Assembly: GCA_963668185.1 (NCBI GenBank)
Contig: OY764162.1
Location: 868,001 to 932,000 of the forward strand
From: G963668185 sp963668185
GTDB lineage: Bacteria; Chloroflexota; Dehalococcoidia; Lucifugimonadales; G963668185
Direction: 5' to 3'
DNA: 64,000 nucleotides
Part shown: piece by piece, positions 22,277 to 32,345 of the stretch
How the letters are laid out: each line of letters starts with the position of its first letter
How positions within the stretch are numbered: position 1 is the first letter of the stretch
Program-made: the position numbers and the translations under genes
The notes under the pieces: model-generated
Seen by the model: the letters and a program-made list of their open reading frames with translations, nothing else
Told to the model about the DNA's origin: nothing
Database searches by the model: none

Positions 22277-23416
22277 TTGTTACGCAACACCACCCGTACT
22301 TGGAAATACGCCGGAAACCCGTGGGGCGAACGCATCGGGTGGGCGCTCGTTGTCGTGACAATAGTCGTCGTCACGATCGTTTCATTGGACGCGTACGACC
22401 GTTGCACCCCAGGCGACGCCGTCCCCGGCCACGTGTACGCGTTAGACTCGACCACCGGGGAGGAACTCTGGCAACGCAAGGTCGAAGGCGGCGTCATCAC
22501 CACGCCCGCCGTCGGCTTCGGCGGCGTGTACGTCGGCACGTTCGAGTCCAAGCTCTACGCCCTGAACGAGACCACCGGCGAAGTCAACTGGGAGTTCGAT
22601 ACCGGCGCGCAGATCAGCAGCTCCCCCACCCTCGCCGATAGCTCCGTCATCTTCGCCAACTGGGACGGCGCCGTCTTCTCCGTGAACGCCATCACCGGCA
22701 AGGAAAACTGGCGCTTCCAGACCGAAAGCGGCGAGGTCATCAACTCGACTCCGGCCGTGCTGAACGGCACCGTTTACGTCGGCAGCAACGACTTCAACGT
22801 TTACGCGATAGACCAGCGCACCGGCGAAGAGGTCTGGCGGTACGAGACCGGCGCCCTGATCCTAGGCTCCACGCCGATCTACGACAACACCCTGTACGTC
22901 GGCAGTTCCGACTCCCGCCTCTACGCGCTCGACGCCGGGAACGCCTCCGAAGTCTGGACCGCCGACACCCGCAACCGCGTCAAGAACACTCCGGCGGTAG
23001 CGTCCGACGCCGTCTTCTTCAGCAACGATGACAGGTTCATGATCGCGGTTGACAGAGTCACGGGCGAGGAGCTTTGGCGCGTCAGGAACGCGGACAAGGT
23101 GTCCTCCCCGGCCGCCATCGCCGGCAACCTAGTCGTTTACGGGACGCAGGACGGATTCGTGACCGCGCTCGACGCCGACAACGGCAGGGTCGAGTGGCTG
23201 TACCACGCCCGGGACAAGGTCGTCGGGACGCCGCTCGTCCACGAAGGCCGGATCTACGTCGGCACCAACGACAACAGCGTGTACGCCCTCGACCCGGCGA
23301 CCGGCGAGGAACTGCTGGCGTTCGAGGCCAACGGCGCCGTACGCGGCGGGGTCGCAGCCTCCGGTGACCGCATCTTCTTCGGCACGTACGACGGCTTCAT
23401 ACCCCCGGACAGATAG
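22277..23416 (+). CDS. Membrane-anchored PQQ-like beta-propeller protein
   Basis: 379 residues from a TTG at 22277, with one membrane segment at about residues 20-36 (ALVVVTIVVVTIVSL). Eight propeller blades follow, each with a motif of the type (V/L)YALD..TGEE(L/V)W (GHVYALDSTTGEELWQ, NVYAIDQRTGEEVWRY, SVYALDPATGEELLAF). These repeats occur in PQQ dehydrogenases, BamB and many scaffolds. No dehydrogenase-specific disulfide ring or cytochrome motif is visible, so a scaffold or binding role outside the membrane is more likely than an enzyme. Confidence 0.82.
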   Translation: MLRNTTRTWKYAGNPWGERIGWALVVVTIVVVTIVSLDAYDRCTPGDAVPGHVYALDSTTGEELWQRKVEGGVITTPAVGFGGVYVGTFESKLYALNETTGEVNWEFDTGAQISSSPTLADSSVIFANWDGAVFSVNAITGKENWRFQTESGEVINSTPAVLNGTVYVGSNDFNVYAIDQRTGEEVWRYETGALILGSTPIYDNTLYVGSSDSRLYALDAGNASEVWTADTRNRVKNTPAVASDAVFFSNDDRFMIAVDRVTGEELWRVRNADKVSSPAAIAGNLVVYGTQDGFVTALDADNGRVEWLYHARDKVVGTPLVHEGRIYVGTNDNSVYALDPATGEELLAFEANGAVRGGVAASGDRIFFGTYDGFIPPDR

Positions 23417-23449
23417 CCAGCCTCGCGCCGGGGAGACCTTTGTACAACC

Positions 23450-23558
23450 GTCATTCCCGCGAAGGCGGGAATCCAGGGGTGGCCTGGGCGGGGCCTCTGG
23501 CCTCTTCCCCAGTCTGCTGGGGAAGACTGAGATGGGGTAATAGCGGCTATTACCGCAG
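23450..23558. repeat. Hairpin repeats between convergent genes
   Basis: Two dispersed repeat types are stacked here. One is ATTCCCGC-GAAG-GCGGGAAT (about 23453-23473). The other has arms CTTCCCCAG (23504-23512) and CTGGGGAAG (23517-23525), followed by GATGGGGTAATAGCGGC. The second, with flanks, is repeated in reverse at about 42930-42985. It may act as a bidirectional terminator between the propeller gene and the oxidoreductase. Confidence 0.75.
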
Positions 23559-23559
23559 C

Positions 23560-24867
23560 CTAGATCGTCAGCGAGTAGTCCGCCATGTCGCCCTCCTCGA
23601 AGCGCGAGTACCGCAGCGGCCCGATGTCGATCGTCGTCTCGCCGTCCAGGATCAGTTCCGACAGCGTGAACCCGGCGCCAGGCCCCAGCGCGAACCCGTG
23701 CCCGCTGAACCCCGTGCCGATATAGAAGCCGCGCACCCCCGGCGCTTCTCCCATCACGGGCACAGCGTCCGGCGTAGCGTCGATCCTGCCGGCCCACGTC
23801 CGCAGCACGCCAACGTCGGCAAGCGACGGCACAAGCCGTTTGAGGTTCCGCATCGTGGCCTCCACCGTCTGGCGGTTCGGCTCCGGCTCCACTCCCACCG
23901 TGTGCGCGAACGGCCGCCGGCGCGCGCCGGACCACGGCATCGCCCGCAGCACGTCTCCCGCCAGCGCCGACCCGATCCTCACACGAAAGCTTCTCCTCGC
24001 CCGCATGAAGTTCGGCAGGAACCATCGCAACTGCCGGAAAGATTCCAGATCCACGTCGTAGTCACCGCTTCCCCCGCCCGCCACGTACAGCGTCCCGTCC
24101 CTCTTCTGCCGGAACGCCACGCCGTCGCCCCAGACCACCGTGTGAGTGAACACCGGCGCAGGCGTCGTGCAGGCCACCGTCGCCCGCACCGCCCTCTGCG
24201 GCAGCCGTAGCCCGACCATTCGCGCGACCCGGCTCGCCCACGCCCCTGCCGCGCACACCACGACCGGAGCCTTCACGTCGCCCCGCTCGGTGATGACCTC
24301 CTTCACCGCGCCGTCGCGCACCTCGATCCCCTCCGCCGCGCACCCGGTTACCACGCTCGCGCCCATCGCCGCCGCGGCCTCCGCCACCGCTCGCGTGGCC
24401 TTGCGCGGCTCCGCCTGCCCGTCCGACGGCGTGTACGCGCCGCCCAGGAACGGCCCGTCCAACTGCGGAATCAGGCCCTTCACCTCATCCCGCGACAGTA
24501 GCGACGACTCCAGCCCCAACTCGCGCGTCGTGTCCACCCACGCCTGTTGCCTCGCCAGTTCATCATCGTCATACGCCAGCCGGAGCGATCCCTCCTGGAT
24601 GCGCTCGATGTCCGCGCCCAACTCCTCGGCGAGCTCATTCCACTTCAGCCGCGACAGCATCGCCAGCGGGATCTCCCGCGGGTTCCGCCCCTGCTGCCTC
24701 GTCCAGCCCCAGTTGCGGCCCGACTGCTCGTCCGCGATCTCGCCCTTCTCCACGAGGACGACCTTCGCGTTTCGCCCCGCCAGGTAGTACGCTGTCGAGG
24801 CCCCGACGATCCCGCCGCCGATGACGACGACGTCCGCCTCGCCCGGCAGCGCCGATGCGAAGCTCAA
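23560..24867 (-). CDS. FAD-dependent oxidoreductase, DAO family
   Basis: About 435 residues. The N-terminal Rossmann motif ADVVVIGGGIVGASTAYYLA binds FAD, followed by VVLVEKGEIADEQSGRNWGW. A C-terminal GRIDATPDAVPVMGE and GFYIGTGFSGHGFALGPGAG complete the DAO/GlcD-like flavoprotein pattern. Members oxidise amino acids, sarcosine or similar amines. The start TTG at 24867 overlaps the amidase stop and follows GGAGG, so it is coupled to the amidase. The pair may degrade an amide-linked amine, which is inference from context. Confidence 0.85.
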   Translation of the reverse strand: MSFASALPGEADVVVIGGGIVGASTAYYLAGRNAKVVLVEKGEIADEQSGRNWGWTRQQGRNPREIPLAMLSRLKWNELAEELGADIERIQEGSLRLAYDDDELARQQAWVDTTRELGLESSLLSRDEVKGLIPQLDGPFLGGAYTPSDGQAEPRKATRAVAEAAAAMGASVVTGCAAEGIEVRDGAVKEVITERGDVKAPVVVCAAGAWASRVARMVGLRLPQRAVRATVACTTPAPVFTHTVVWGDGVAFRQKRDGTLYVAGGGSGDYDVDLESFRQLRWFLPNFMRARRSFRVRIGSALAGDVLRAMPWSGARRRPFAHTVGVEPEPNRQTVEATMRNLKRLVPSLADVGVLRTWAGRIDATPDAVPVMGEAPGVRGFYIGTGFSGHGFALGPGAGFTLSELILDGETTIDIGPLRYSRFEEGDMADYSLTI

Positions 24868-26273
24868 GACGCCTCCGCCGCGAACGCAGCCGCCAGCCGC
24901 CAGCCCCCGAACGCCGACTCCAGCGCCGCGGCCAGCGCGAGGCACACGTCCTCCCGCCACGGTCGCCCCACGACCTGCGCCCCGATCGGCAGCCCGTCGC
25001 CTGACGTGCCGACGCGCACGACCGCCCCCGGCCAGCCGGTCTTGTTGTACACGCTCGTGTAGCTGAACGAGCCCTTGTTGTAGTCCTCCCGCCACGTCCC
25101 GTGCGGGATCGCCTCCACAGCCGCCGGCGGGCACAGGATCGCGTCGTAATCCTCCATGAACGCCAGCATCTCCGCCCGGAACTCGTCAATCCGCTCCAGC
25201 TTCGCCGTGTACTCCCCAATCGGCATCACTTTCCCCTCGGCGCGGGCCATCCCGGCGCTGTTCCAGTGATGCGTTTCCTCCGTCCCTACCGCGTCGAGCT
25301 TGCGCTGGAACCACGCCATCCCGTCGGCGTCCAGCACCCCGAGATCGACTCCCCACTCAATCGCCGCCGGCCTGTCCTCCACCACCGTCACGCCCGCGTC
25401 CCGCAGCGCGTCGGCTGCGGCGCAGGCCGCCCCGATGATGTCGGCGGTCGGCGCCGATACGCCGTTGTCGGGGTGAAACGCCACCCTCAGCGAGGTCACG
25501 TCCACGTCTTTCGGATCCCTCATCGGCACGGGCATGATCGCCGGGTCCACCCAGTCCGGCCCCGCGATTATGGGCAGCACGAGCGCGAGGTCGCTAACGT
25601 ACCTCGCCATCGGCCCGATCTGCGTCAGCGAGTCGATCGCCCCCATGCCGTGGGGCACCGCGTGGCCGGTCCTCGGCACCCGGCCCGACGTCGGCTTGAG
25701 CCCGGCGGTGCCGCAGAAGTGCGACGGCTGCCGGATGCTCCCGCCCGTATCGCTGCCCAGATCGAGCGGCGAGCCGGCCGCCGCCACTATCGCAGCCGCT
25801 CCCCCGCTGCTCCCGCCGGAGGTCCGGTTCGTGTCGTACGGGTTGCTCGTCCTGCCATAGACCAGGTTGTCGGTTTCGAACGCCATCGTGAACTCCGGCG
25901 TGTTCGTCTTGCCAAGCACGATCGCGCCGGCCTGCCGCAGCCTCGCCGCGACGGTCGCGTCCCGTTCGGGGACGTGCCCTGCCCGCCCCTGCGTGCCGTA
26001 CGTCGTTACGATGCCCTCGGTGTCGATCGAGTCCTTAAGCGTCACCGGCACGCCGTGGAGCGGCCCGGTCCGCTCCCCCTTCGCTATCGCCTCGTCCGCT
26101 CGCGCCGCCTCGTCCATCGCGCGCTCCTCCGCGAGCGCCACCACGGCGTTCAGCGCGGGGTTCACCTGCTCGATCCGCCCCAGGTGCGCCGAGACAACCT
26201 CGACTGACGACATCTCCCTGTTCCGAATCGCCTCCGCGATTCTGCCCGCCGACCATGAGCATATCTCGCTCAT
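24864..26273 (-). CDS. Amidase signature family hydrolase
   Basis: 469 residues. The Ser-cisSer-Lys triad of amidase-signature enzymes is visible: Lys80 (VTLKDSIDTEG), Ser155 in TSGGSSGGAAA and Ser179 in GSDTGGSIRQP. It hydrolyses an amide; the substrate cannot be read from sequence. GatA is unlikely because no gatB or gatC is nearby. It is the first gene of a two-gene unit with the FAD oxidoreductase, and its stop overlaps that gene's start. Confidence 0.88.
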   Translation of the reverse strand: MSEICSWSAGRIAEAIRNREMSSVEVVSAHLGRIEQVNPALNAVVALAEERAMDEAARADEAIAKGERTGPLHGVPVTLKDSIDTEGIVTTYGTQGRAGHVPERDATVAARLRQAGAIVLGKTNTPEFTMAFETDNLVYGRTSNPYDTNRTSGGSSGGAAAIVAAAGSPLDLGSDTGGSIRQPSHFCGTAGLKPTSGRVPRTGHAVPHGMGAIDSLTQIGPMARYVSDLALVLPIIAGPDWVDPAIMPVPMRDPKDVDVTSLRVAFHPDNGVSAPTADIIGAACAAADALRDAGVTVVEDRPAAIEWGVDLGVLDADGMAWFQRKLDAVGTEETHHWNSAGMARAEGKVMPIGEYTAKLERIDEFRAEMLAFMEDYDAILCPPAAVEAIPHGTWREDYNKGSFSYTSVYNKTGWPGAVVRVGTSGDGLPIGAQVVGRPWREDVCLALAAALESAFGGWRLAAAFAAEAS

Positions 26274-26400
26274 TGCAAAGGCTCCTTAGCTTGCGCCATG
26301 TTTGGCCGTTCTGCCCGGCTCAGACGGTACCAGACTTGCGTATACTGGTTCCAGCGCGCCTGCCTGAACCCGCAATACAAGGAGGCTGACCGTCCGCCCA

Positions 26401-27023
26401 TGATCGAGTGGCTGCTTATCAGGCACGCGGAGACCGCGTGGAACATGGCTCGCCGTATCCAGGGCCACTCGGACGTTCCTCTGAACGCGAACGGCATGCA
26501 GCAGGCCCGGCTGATCGCCGAGCGCCTCTCAGACATTGACCTTGCCGCCATCTACTCCAGCAACTCTTCCCGTGCGTTCGTGACCGCCCGCATGATCGCC
26601 GACGCGAACGGGGCGGGAGTGACCGTCCGCCCTGAACTCCGCGAGAAGTCCTACGGAGAGTGGGAAGGCATGACGGGCCCGGAGATCCAGGCCGCGCACC
26701 CCGAGGAGTTCGCCCTCTGGCAGGACGTGCGCGACCCGGCCTTCTCCGTGACGGGCGGCGAGTCCGACCTGGACGTCCGGGCGCGCGTCCGCCTCCTGAT
26801 CGAAGACCTGCGCTCCGCCCACGAAGACGGCGAGCGCATCGCGCTGGTCGGTCACGGCGGCTCGCTCCGCGCGATAGCGAGCGAGCTGCTGGGCATCCCG
26901 CCGACCGCCGGGACCATGCTCTGGCTCGCCAACACCAGCGTCTCCACACTGCGCCTCCACGACCGCTTCACCGCCCTCCACAACTGGAACGATGCCTCCC
27001 ACTTGCGGAACCATAATGGCTAA
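26401..27023 (+). CDS. Histidine phosphatase family protein (phosphoglycerate mutase-like)
   Basis: 207 residues beginning MIEWLLIRHAETAWNMARRI. The RHAE motif contains the phosphorylated His9; GHGGSLRAI near the C-terminus carries the second catalytic His. Activities in the family range from cofactor-dependent mutase to alpha-ribazole phosphatase, so I leave the substrate open. AAGGAGG lies about 15 bases upstream of the ATG. It ends 11 bases before the left end of IS copy 2, so the native downstream region has been displaced. Confidence 0.85.
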
Positions 27024-27034
27024 TGGCAACTGTC

Positions 27035-28165
27035 TGAACTCGTTCAGATAGATGTGAGACAGGGGGAGTTGTAAGGGAAAGAGAAAGGGACCATCCTTTG
27101 GGTGAGACAAACCAAGGAGGTCCCTGTATGCGGGTAGTAGGTCTACCCAAGCCATTCTACCAGCTTGCCAAGGCTACACTGACAGACCTGCCTGCCGAAG
27201 CGCAGGAGCGATTGCGCATGGTGAACTGCTGGCAGGCGCTGAGACGGCGGGGACTGTCCGGCTCCGAAGCGGCTGAAGCATTGGGCATGGCCCGCTCGAC
27301 GCTGTACAGGTGGGACAGGGCGCTGAGGGAAGAGGGACCGGCCGGCCTGTGTGCCAAGAGCCGTCGTCCTCACAGGGTACGCGGTCCTACGTGGAGCGTG
27401 GAGTTGGCCGAGGCGGTGATGGAGATGAGGGAGCGGTATCCACGCTGGGGCAAGGACAAGTTGGTGGTGATGCTGAGGCGAGAGGGCTGGCAGGTGTCCA
27501 CTTCGATGGTGGGCCGCATCCTGGCCAGTCTGAAGGTTCGCGGCGTACTCAAGGAACCTCCGCGACAGGGTGTAGCGGCGCGTAAGCGCGCCCGTGCCCG
27601 TCCCTATGCGGTGCGCAAGCCCAGGGAGTACCAGGCCGTCAATCCGGGCGACATAGTGCAGGTGGACACGCTGGATGTCCGCCCCCTTCCGGGTATGGTG
27701 CTCAAGCACTTCACTGCGAGGGATGTGGTGTCGCGGTGGGACGTGATCGAGGTACACACGCGAGCCACGTCGACGTTGGCGGCGCGGTTCCTGGACTCAA
27801 TGCGTCGGCGCTTTCCGTTTCCGATCAAGGCGGTGCAGGTCGATGGGGGTTCTGAGTTCATGGCTGAGTTCGAGGCAGCGTGCCGGGACTACGGGATCAG
27901 ACTGTTTGTGTTGCCGCCGCGATCCCCGAAGCTCAATGGCCACGTAGAGAGGGCGCAGCGTACCCACACTGAGGAGTTCTACGAACTGTATGACGGCGAC
28001 CTCGAGATGGCGCCACTCAACAGAGCGCTTCTGGAATGGGAGCGCCTATACGACACTGTCCGCCCACACCACTCACTGGACGGGCGCACTCCGGCCGAGT
28101 ATCTTCAGCATCACCACCCGGACATGGTCTCGCCAAAACTGTCCCATATGTACTGAACGAGTACA
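27035..28165 (+). mobile_element. IS481-family insertion sequence, copy 2 (1131 bp) with unmatched flanks
   Basis: The ends are TGAACTCGTTCAG at 27035 and its counterpart finishing CTGAACGAGTACA at 28165. The 5 bp to the left are CTGTC (27030-27034) and to the right TCCTA (28166-28170), so there is no target duplication. The same two pentamers flank copy 3, swapped, which points to recombination between the two copies. Confidence 0.95.
27128..28156 (+). CDS. IS481-family DDE transposase, copy 2
   Basis: 342 residues, identical in protein sequence to copy 1, with Asp180, Asp239 and Glu274 present. The ATG follows AAGGAGG by seven bases. The frame is intact, so the element should be able to transpose. 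Confidence 0.95.
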   Translation: MRVVGLPKPFYQLAKATLTDLPAEAQERLRMVNCWQALRRRGLSGSEAAEALGMARSTLYRWDRALREEGPAGLCAKSRRPHRVRGPTWSVELAEAVMEMRERYPRWGKDKLVVMLRREGWQVSTSMVGRILASLKVRGVLKEPPRQGVAARKRARARPYAVRKPREYQAVNPGDIVQVDTLDVRPLPGMVLKHFTARDVVSRWDVIEVHTRATSTLAARFLDSMRRRFPFPIKAVQVDGGSEFMAEFEAACRDYGIRLFVLPPRSPKLNGHVERAQRTHTEEFYELYDGDLEMAPLNRALLEWERLYDTVRPHHSLDGRTPAEYLQHHHPDMVSPKLSHMY

Positions 28166-28170
28166 TCCTA

Positions 28171-28200
28171 TTGACGGCGCATTGGAGACGCACGTAAAAT
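28171..28200 (+). promoter_or_regulatory. Candidate promoter of the tRNA-tuf cluster
   Basis: TTGACG (28171-28176) and TAAAAT (28195-28200), 18 bases apart, fit a vegetative sigma-factor promoter about 105 bases upstream of the first tRNA. It begins six bases inside the right edge of IS copy 2, so it survived the rearrangement. Confidence 0.5.
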
Positions 28201-28304
28201 GGTTGGTCGGTATGGCTAGTAGCCGGACCGCCTGGCGACTAGCCTCGCTTTGTAAGAGGCGGACTGGCAAGCATTGACGGCGGCGCAAGCCTTGCGGCAA
28301 CTGG

Positions 28305-28378
28305 GCCCCAGTGGCGCAATCGGCAGCGCAGCCGATTTGTAATCGGCAGGTTAGCGGGTTCGAATCCCCTCTGGGGCT
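28305..28378 (+). tRNA. tRNA-Thr (UGU)
   Basis: Acceptor stem GCCCCAG/CTGGGGC pairs perfectly; the anticodon stem GCCGA/TCGGC frames loop TTTGTAA with anticodon TGT. The T-loop TTCGAAT is canonical, with one apparent mismatch in the T-stem. First tRNA of the cluster leading into tuf. Confidence 0.9.
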
Positions 28379-28448
28379 TCTGTGGCTCGGCTACGCCGAC
28401 CGTATGGACAGAGAAAACCGGTGTGCTAAACTTACGATGCGAAATCCC

Positions 28449-28533
28449 GGAGGGGTGGGAGAGTGGTTAAATCCACCAGACTGTAAATCTGGCGCCCTGA
28501 CGGGCTACGCAGGTTCGAATCCTGCCCCCTCCA
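28449..28533 (+). tRNA. tRNA-Tyr (GUA)
   Basis: Class II tRNA with acceptor GGAGGGG/CCCCTCC, anticodon stem CCAGA/TCTGG around CTGTAAA (anticodon GTA), and a long variable arm (CGCCCTGACGGGCTAC). The bases after the discriminator A read CCA. Confidence 0.95.
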
Positions 28534-28565
28534 CCAGAAGAAGGCAAACAAAAAACACAGACCAG

Positions 28566-28638
28566 GCCCACATAGCTCAGTAGGCAGAGCGCGTTCTTGG
28601 TAAGAACGAGGTCAGCAGTTCGAGTCTGCTTGTGGGCT
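28566..28638 (+). tRNA. tRNA-Thr (GGU)
   Basis: Acceptor GCCCACA/TGTGGGC, anticodon stem CGTTC/GAACG around TTGGTAA (anticodon GGT). It ends 23 bases before the tuf start, so the tRNAs and tuf are probably one transcript that is processed. Confidence 0.95.
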
Positions 28639-28661
28639 CCACAACCTGGGAGGATAGATAG

Positions 28662-29855
<1,194 letters not shown>

Positions 29856-29879
29856 CCCAACATAAGGACTTGGATTGCG

Positions 29880-29904
29880 CACAGCCCGCCGCGCGCGGGC
29901 TGTG
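29880..29904 (+). terminator. Stem-loop between tuf and rpmG
   Basis: Perfect 10-bp arms CACAGCCCGC (29880-29889) and GCGGGCTGTG (29895-29904) around a 5-base loop, without a T-tract. It could be an attenuator, or a processing site that sets the ratio of tuf to the downstream genes. Confidence 0.5.
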
Positions 29905-29925
29905 TGCTGAAGAAGGAATTGCCTG

Positions 29926-30093
29926 ATGGCAAAGCGTTCCGCCGTTCGAACTCTGATTACGCTCGCATGCCCCGACTGCAGGGAGCGGACGTATGAGACG
30001 GAGAAGAACCGCCGCAACGACCCGCAGCGGATCGAGGCCCGCAAGTACTGCCCCAGATGCCGCGTGCACACACTTCATAGAGAGGTGCGATAG
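29926..30093 (+). CDS. rpmG: 50S ribosomal protein L33
   Basis: 55 residues starting MAKRSAVRTLITLACPDC; two Cys pairs (CPDC and CPRC) make the zinc-ribbon form of L33. The start ATG follows AAGGAA. It lies between tuf and secE, its usual place, three bases before the secE start. Confidence 0.95.
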   Translation: MAKRSAVRTLITLACPDCRERTYETEKNRRNDPQRIEARKYCPRCRVHTLHREVR

Positions 30094-30096
30094 CTA

Positions 30097-30345
30097 ATGG
30101 CCCGCAGCGCAAGGAGCGGTTCGGGGCCCGGCGCCCGCGCGACGGCGTCGGAAGTAAGGCGAGGCTTCAGCACCCGCTTCATCTCTGAAGTCATCGGGGA
30201 GTTGAGGCGCGTCACCTGGCCAAGCAGGGAAGAGGCCATGAGGCTGACACTCATGGTCATTGCGGTATCGGCGGCCATTGGACTCTTCCTGGGGCTGATC
30301 GACATGGGATTCGCCCGGTTGTTCGACGTGATCTTGGGGAACTGA
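30097..30345 (+). CDS. secE: Preprotein translocase subunit SecE
   Basis: 82 residues with a basic N-terminal arm, the conserved amphipathic segment FISEVIGELRRVTWPSREEA and a single membrane helix (LMVIAVSAAIGLFLGLIDMG). SecE clamps SecY in the translocon. It lies immediately after rpmG and five bases before nusG. Confidence 0.95.
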   Translation: MARSARSGSGPGARATASEVRRGFSTRFISEVIGELRRVTWPSREEAMRLTLMVIAVSAAIGLFLGLIDMGFARLFDVILGN

Positions 30346-30350
30346 TTCAG

Positions 30351-30920
30351 ATGACAACAGCCAGACGTACCGAAGAGCCTGAAGCCGAGTGGTACATCAT
30401 CCATGCCTACGCGGGGCATGAGATGCGCGTCAAGCAGAACCTCGATCAGCGCGTCACGACCATGGACATGAAGCACAAGATCTTCGATGTCGTCGTGCCG
30501 ACCGAAGAGGAGGTCGAGATCAAGGGCGGGCAGCGTAAGCCGCGGGCGCGCCAGATCTTCCCGGGCTACATCCTGATCAATATGGTCATGGACGAAGAGA
30601 GTTGGCACGTTGTCCGGGACACTCCCGGCGTCACGGGATTCGTCACAACCGAGGATGAGACGGAGCGCCGCCCGAAGCCGGTGCCCCTCGACCAGAGAGA
30701 GGTCGACAACATCCTGAACCAGATCCAGTCGGACGAGCCCAGGGTCCGGGTAGGGTTCGCGAAGGGTGAAACGGTGAGGATCACGGACGGGCCGTTCGTG
30801 GATTTCATGGGAGGCGTGGACGAGGTCTTCCCGGAGCGGTCGAAGGTTCGCGTGCTCGTTTCGTTCTTCGGGCGCGAGACGCCGGTGGAACTGGACTTCC
30901 TTCAAATCGAGCGAGTGTAG
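30351..30920 (+). CDS. nusG: Transcription termination/antitermination factor NusG
   Basis: 189 residues. The N-terminal NGN domain begins EWYIIHAYAGHEMRVKQNL and contains RQIFPGYILINM; the C-terminal KOW domain reads GETVRITDGPFVDFMGGV. NusG binds RNA polymerase and couples it to the ribosome or Rho. Standard position between secE and rplK. Confidence 0.97.
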   Translation: MTTARRTEEPEAEWYIIHAYAGHEMRVKQNLDQRVTTMDMKHKIFDVVVPTEEEVEIKGGQRKPRARQIFPGYILINMVMDEESWHVVRDTPGVTGFVTTEDETERRPKPVPLDQREVDNILNQIQSDEPRVRVGFAKGETVRITDGPFVDFMGGVDEVFPERSKVRVLVSFFGRETPVELDFLQIERV

Positions 30921-30968
30921 GGCAGGGCGCGCCTTACTCGGCGCGCGCAGCAGGCAGAGGCAAAGAAG

Positions 30969-31400
30969 TTGGCCAAGAAAGTAATGACGGTGATAAAGCT
31001 CCAGATCGAAGCGGGGAAGGCCACGCCCGCCCCGCCGGTTGGCCCGGCGCTCGGGCAGCACGGCGTTAACATCATGCAGTTCGTGAAGGAGTACAACGAG
31101 CGCACCGCCTCTCAGGCGGGAAACATCGTTCCCGTTTCACTGACCGTTTTCCAGGACCGCTCCTTCAGCTTCGAGATTAAGACACCTCCCGCCTCAGACC
31201 TGCTTCGCAAGGCCGCGGGAGTGGAGAAGGGGAGCGGCAGCCCCAGGTTGGAGAAGATCGCGACGATTCCCCGCTCCGCCGTTGTGGAGATCGCGGAACA
31301 GAAACTTCGCGACCTGAATGCCGCCGACGTGGACGGCGCCGTGCGGATTATCGAGGGCACGGCCCGCAGCATGGGCATCCAGATCGACGCGAACGCATAG
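30969..31400 (+). CDS. rplK: 50S ribosomal protein L11
   Basis: 143 residues from a TTG. The N-terminal VIKLQIEAGKATPAPPVGPA and GQHGVNIMQF, and the C-terminal rRNA-binding part, are typical. L11 forms the GTPase-associated centre with 23S rRNA. RBS-like GAGGCAAAGAA precedes the start. Confidence 0.97.
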   Translation: MAKKVMTVIKLQIEAGKATPAPPVGPALGQHGVNIMQFVKEYNERTASQAGNIVPVSLTVFQDRSFSFEIKTPPASDLLRKAAGVEKGSGSPRLEKIATIPRSAVVEIAEQKLRDLNAADVDGAVRIIEGTARSMGIQIDANA

Positions 31401-31415
31401 AGGAGGTCTTCACAA

Positions 31416-32129
31416 GTGCCAAGACACGGCAGAAGGTACGCGGACGCGCGGGGCCTCGTCACCGAAGACAGGGAGTACCAGCCGGAGGAGGCGGTCGCTC
31501 TCGCCAAGGAGACGGCGACGGCCAACTTCGATGAGACCGTGGAGCTGCATCTCCGCACGGGCTGCGACCCGCGCCACGCGGACCAGTTGGTGCGCGGCGT
31601 GGCGGTGCTGCCGCACGGAGTGGGAAAGCAGGTGCGCGTGATGGCGTTCGTGCAGGGCGAGACCGTCGCGCTGGCGCAGGAAGCCGGCGCCGACTTCATC
31701 GGCGACGATGAGACGGTAAAGAGAATCGAGGGCGGTTGGACAGACTTCGACGTCTCAGTGGCAACGCCCGACATGATGGGCAAGATCGGTAGGCTGGGGC
31801 GGGTGCTTGGACGCCGCGGCCTTATGCCGAACCCCCGGACCGGCACCGTCGTGCCGCCGGAAGACGTGCCTCGCGCGATCGAGGAAGCCAAGAAGGGCAG
31901 GGTAGAGTACAGGCTGGACCGTACGGCCCTCATCCACGTCCCCATCGGTCGCGCCAGCTTCGAGGACGAGCAGCTTATGGACAATATGACCATGCTCATG
32001 GACAACATCGTGAGGTCGCGTCCGAGCGGTGTGAAGGGCCAGTTCATTCGCTCCGCATTCCTGACAACTACGATGGGTCCAAGCATCCCGATGGACGTGG
32101 GCGCCGCAACCGCGCTTAAAGTAGAATAG
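31416..32129 (+). CDS. rplA: 50S ribosomal protein L1
   Basis: 237 residues from a GTG eight bases or so after GGAGG. Conserved stretches include ETVELHLRTGCDPRHADQLV, GRVLGRRGLMPNPRTGTV and GVKGQFIRSAFLTTTMGP. L1 forms the ribosomal stalk at the E site and often represses its own operon. Confidence 0.97.
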   Translation: MPRHGRRYADARGLVTEDREYQPEEAVALAKETATANFDETVELHLRTGCDPRHADQLVRGVAVLPHGVGKQVRVMAFVQGETVALAQEAGADFIGDDETVKRIEGGWTDFDVSVATPDMMGKIGRLGRVLGRRGLMPNPRTGTVVPPEDVPRAIEEAKKGRVEYRLDRTALIHVPIGRASFEDEQLMDNMTMLMDNIVRSRPSGVKGQFIRSAFLTTTMGPSIPMDVGAATALKVE

Positions 32130-32345
32130 AGTCGCAGACTCGACACGGAAACATCCGGCGCCAGAGGTTCTAATACAGCAAGAGCAACAAACAGAATAGC
32201 TTCAAGCCGCAGACAGCAGGCTCCCGTTACAGGGATTAAAACTTCAGCCTGCCCAGGCCGGCGCCGCAAGGCGTAGCAGCCACCCTGTCACAACAGGCCC
32301 CGAGTCTGCGGCTCGGGGTTTCTTCTTGGGAAAGAATCGGAAGAT
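32130..32345 (+). ncRNA. Putative L10 leader with attenuator hairpin
   Basis: The 216 bases between rplA and rplJ are unusually long for this operon and end in a classic intrinsic terminator: arms CCCCGAG (32298-32304) and CTCGGGG (32312-32318) followed by TTTCTTCTT. Upstream, several paired elements such as GGCGCCGCAAGGCG can fold. This layout matches L10-L12-binding leaders that regulate rplJL by attenuation. Confidence 0.65.

Noticed and set aside
31112..32269. 385-codon minus-strand frame over rplK and rplA
   Set aside because: It is antisense to two unmistakable ribosomal protein genes.
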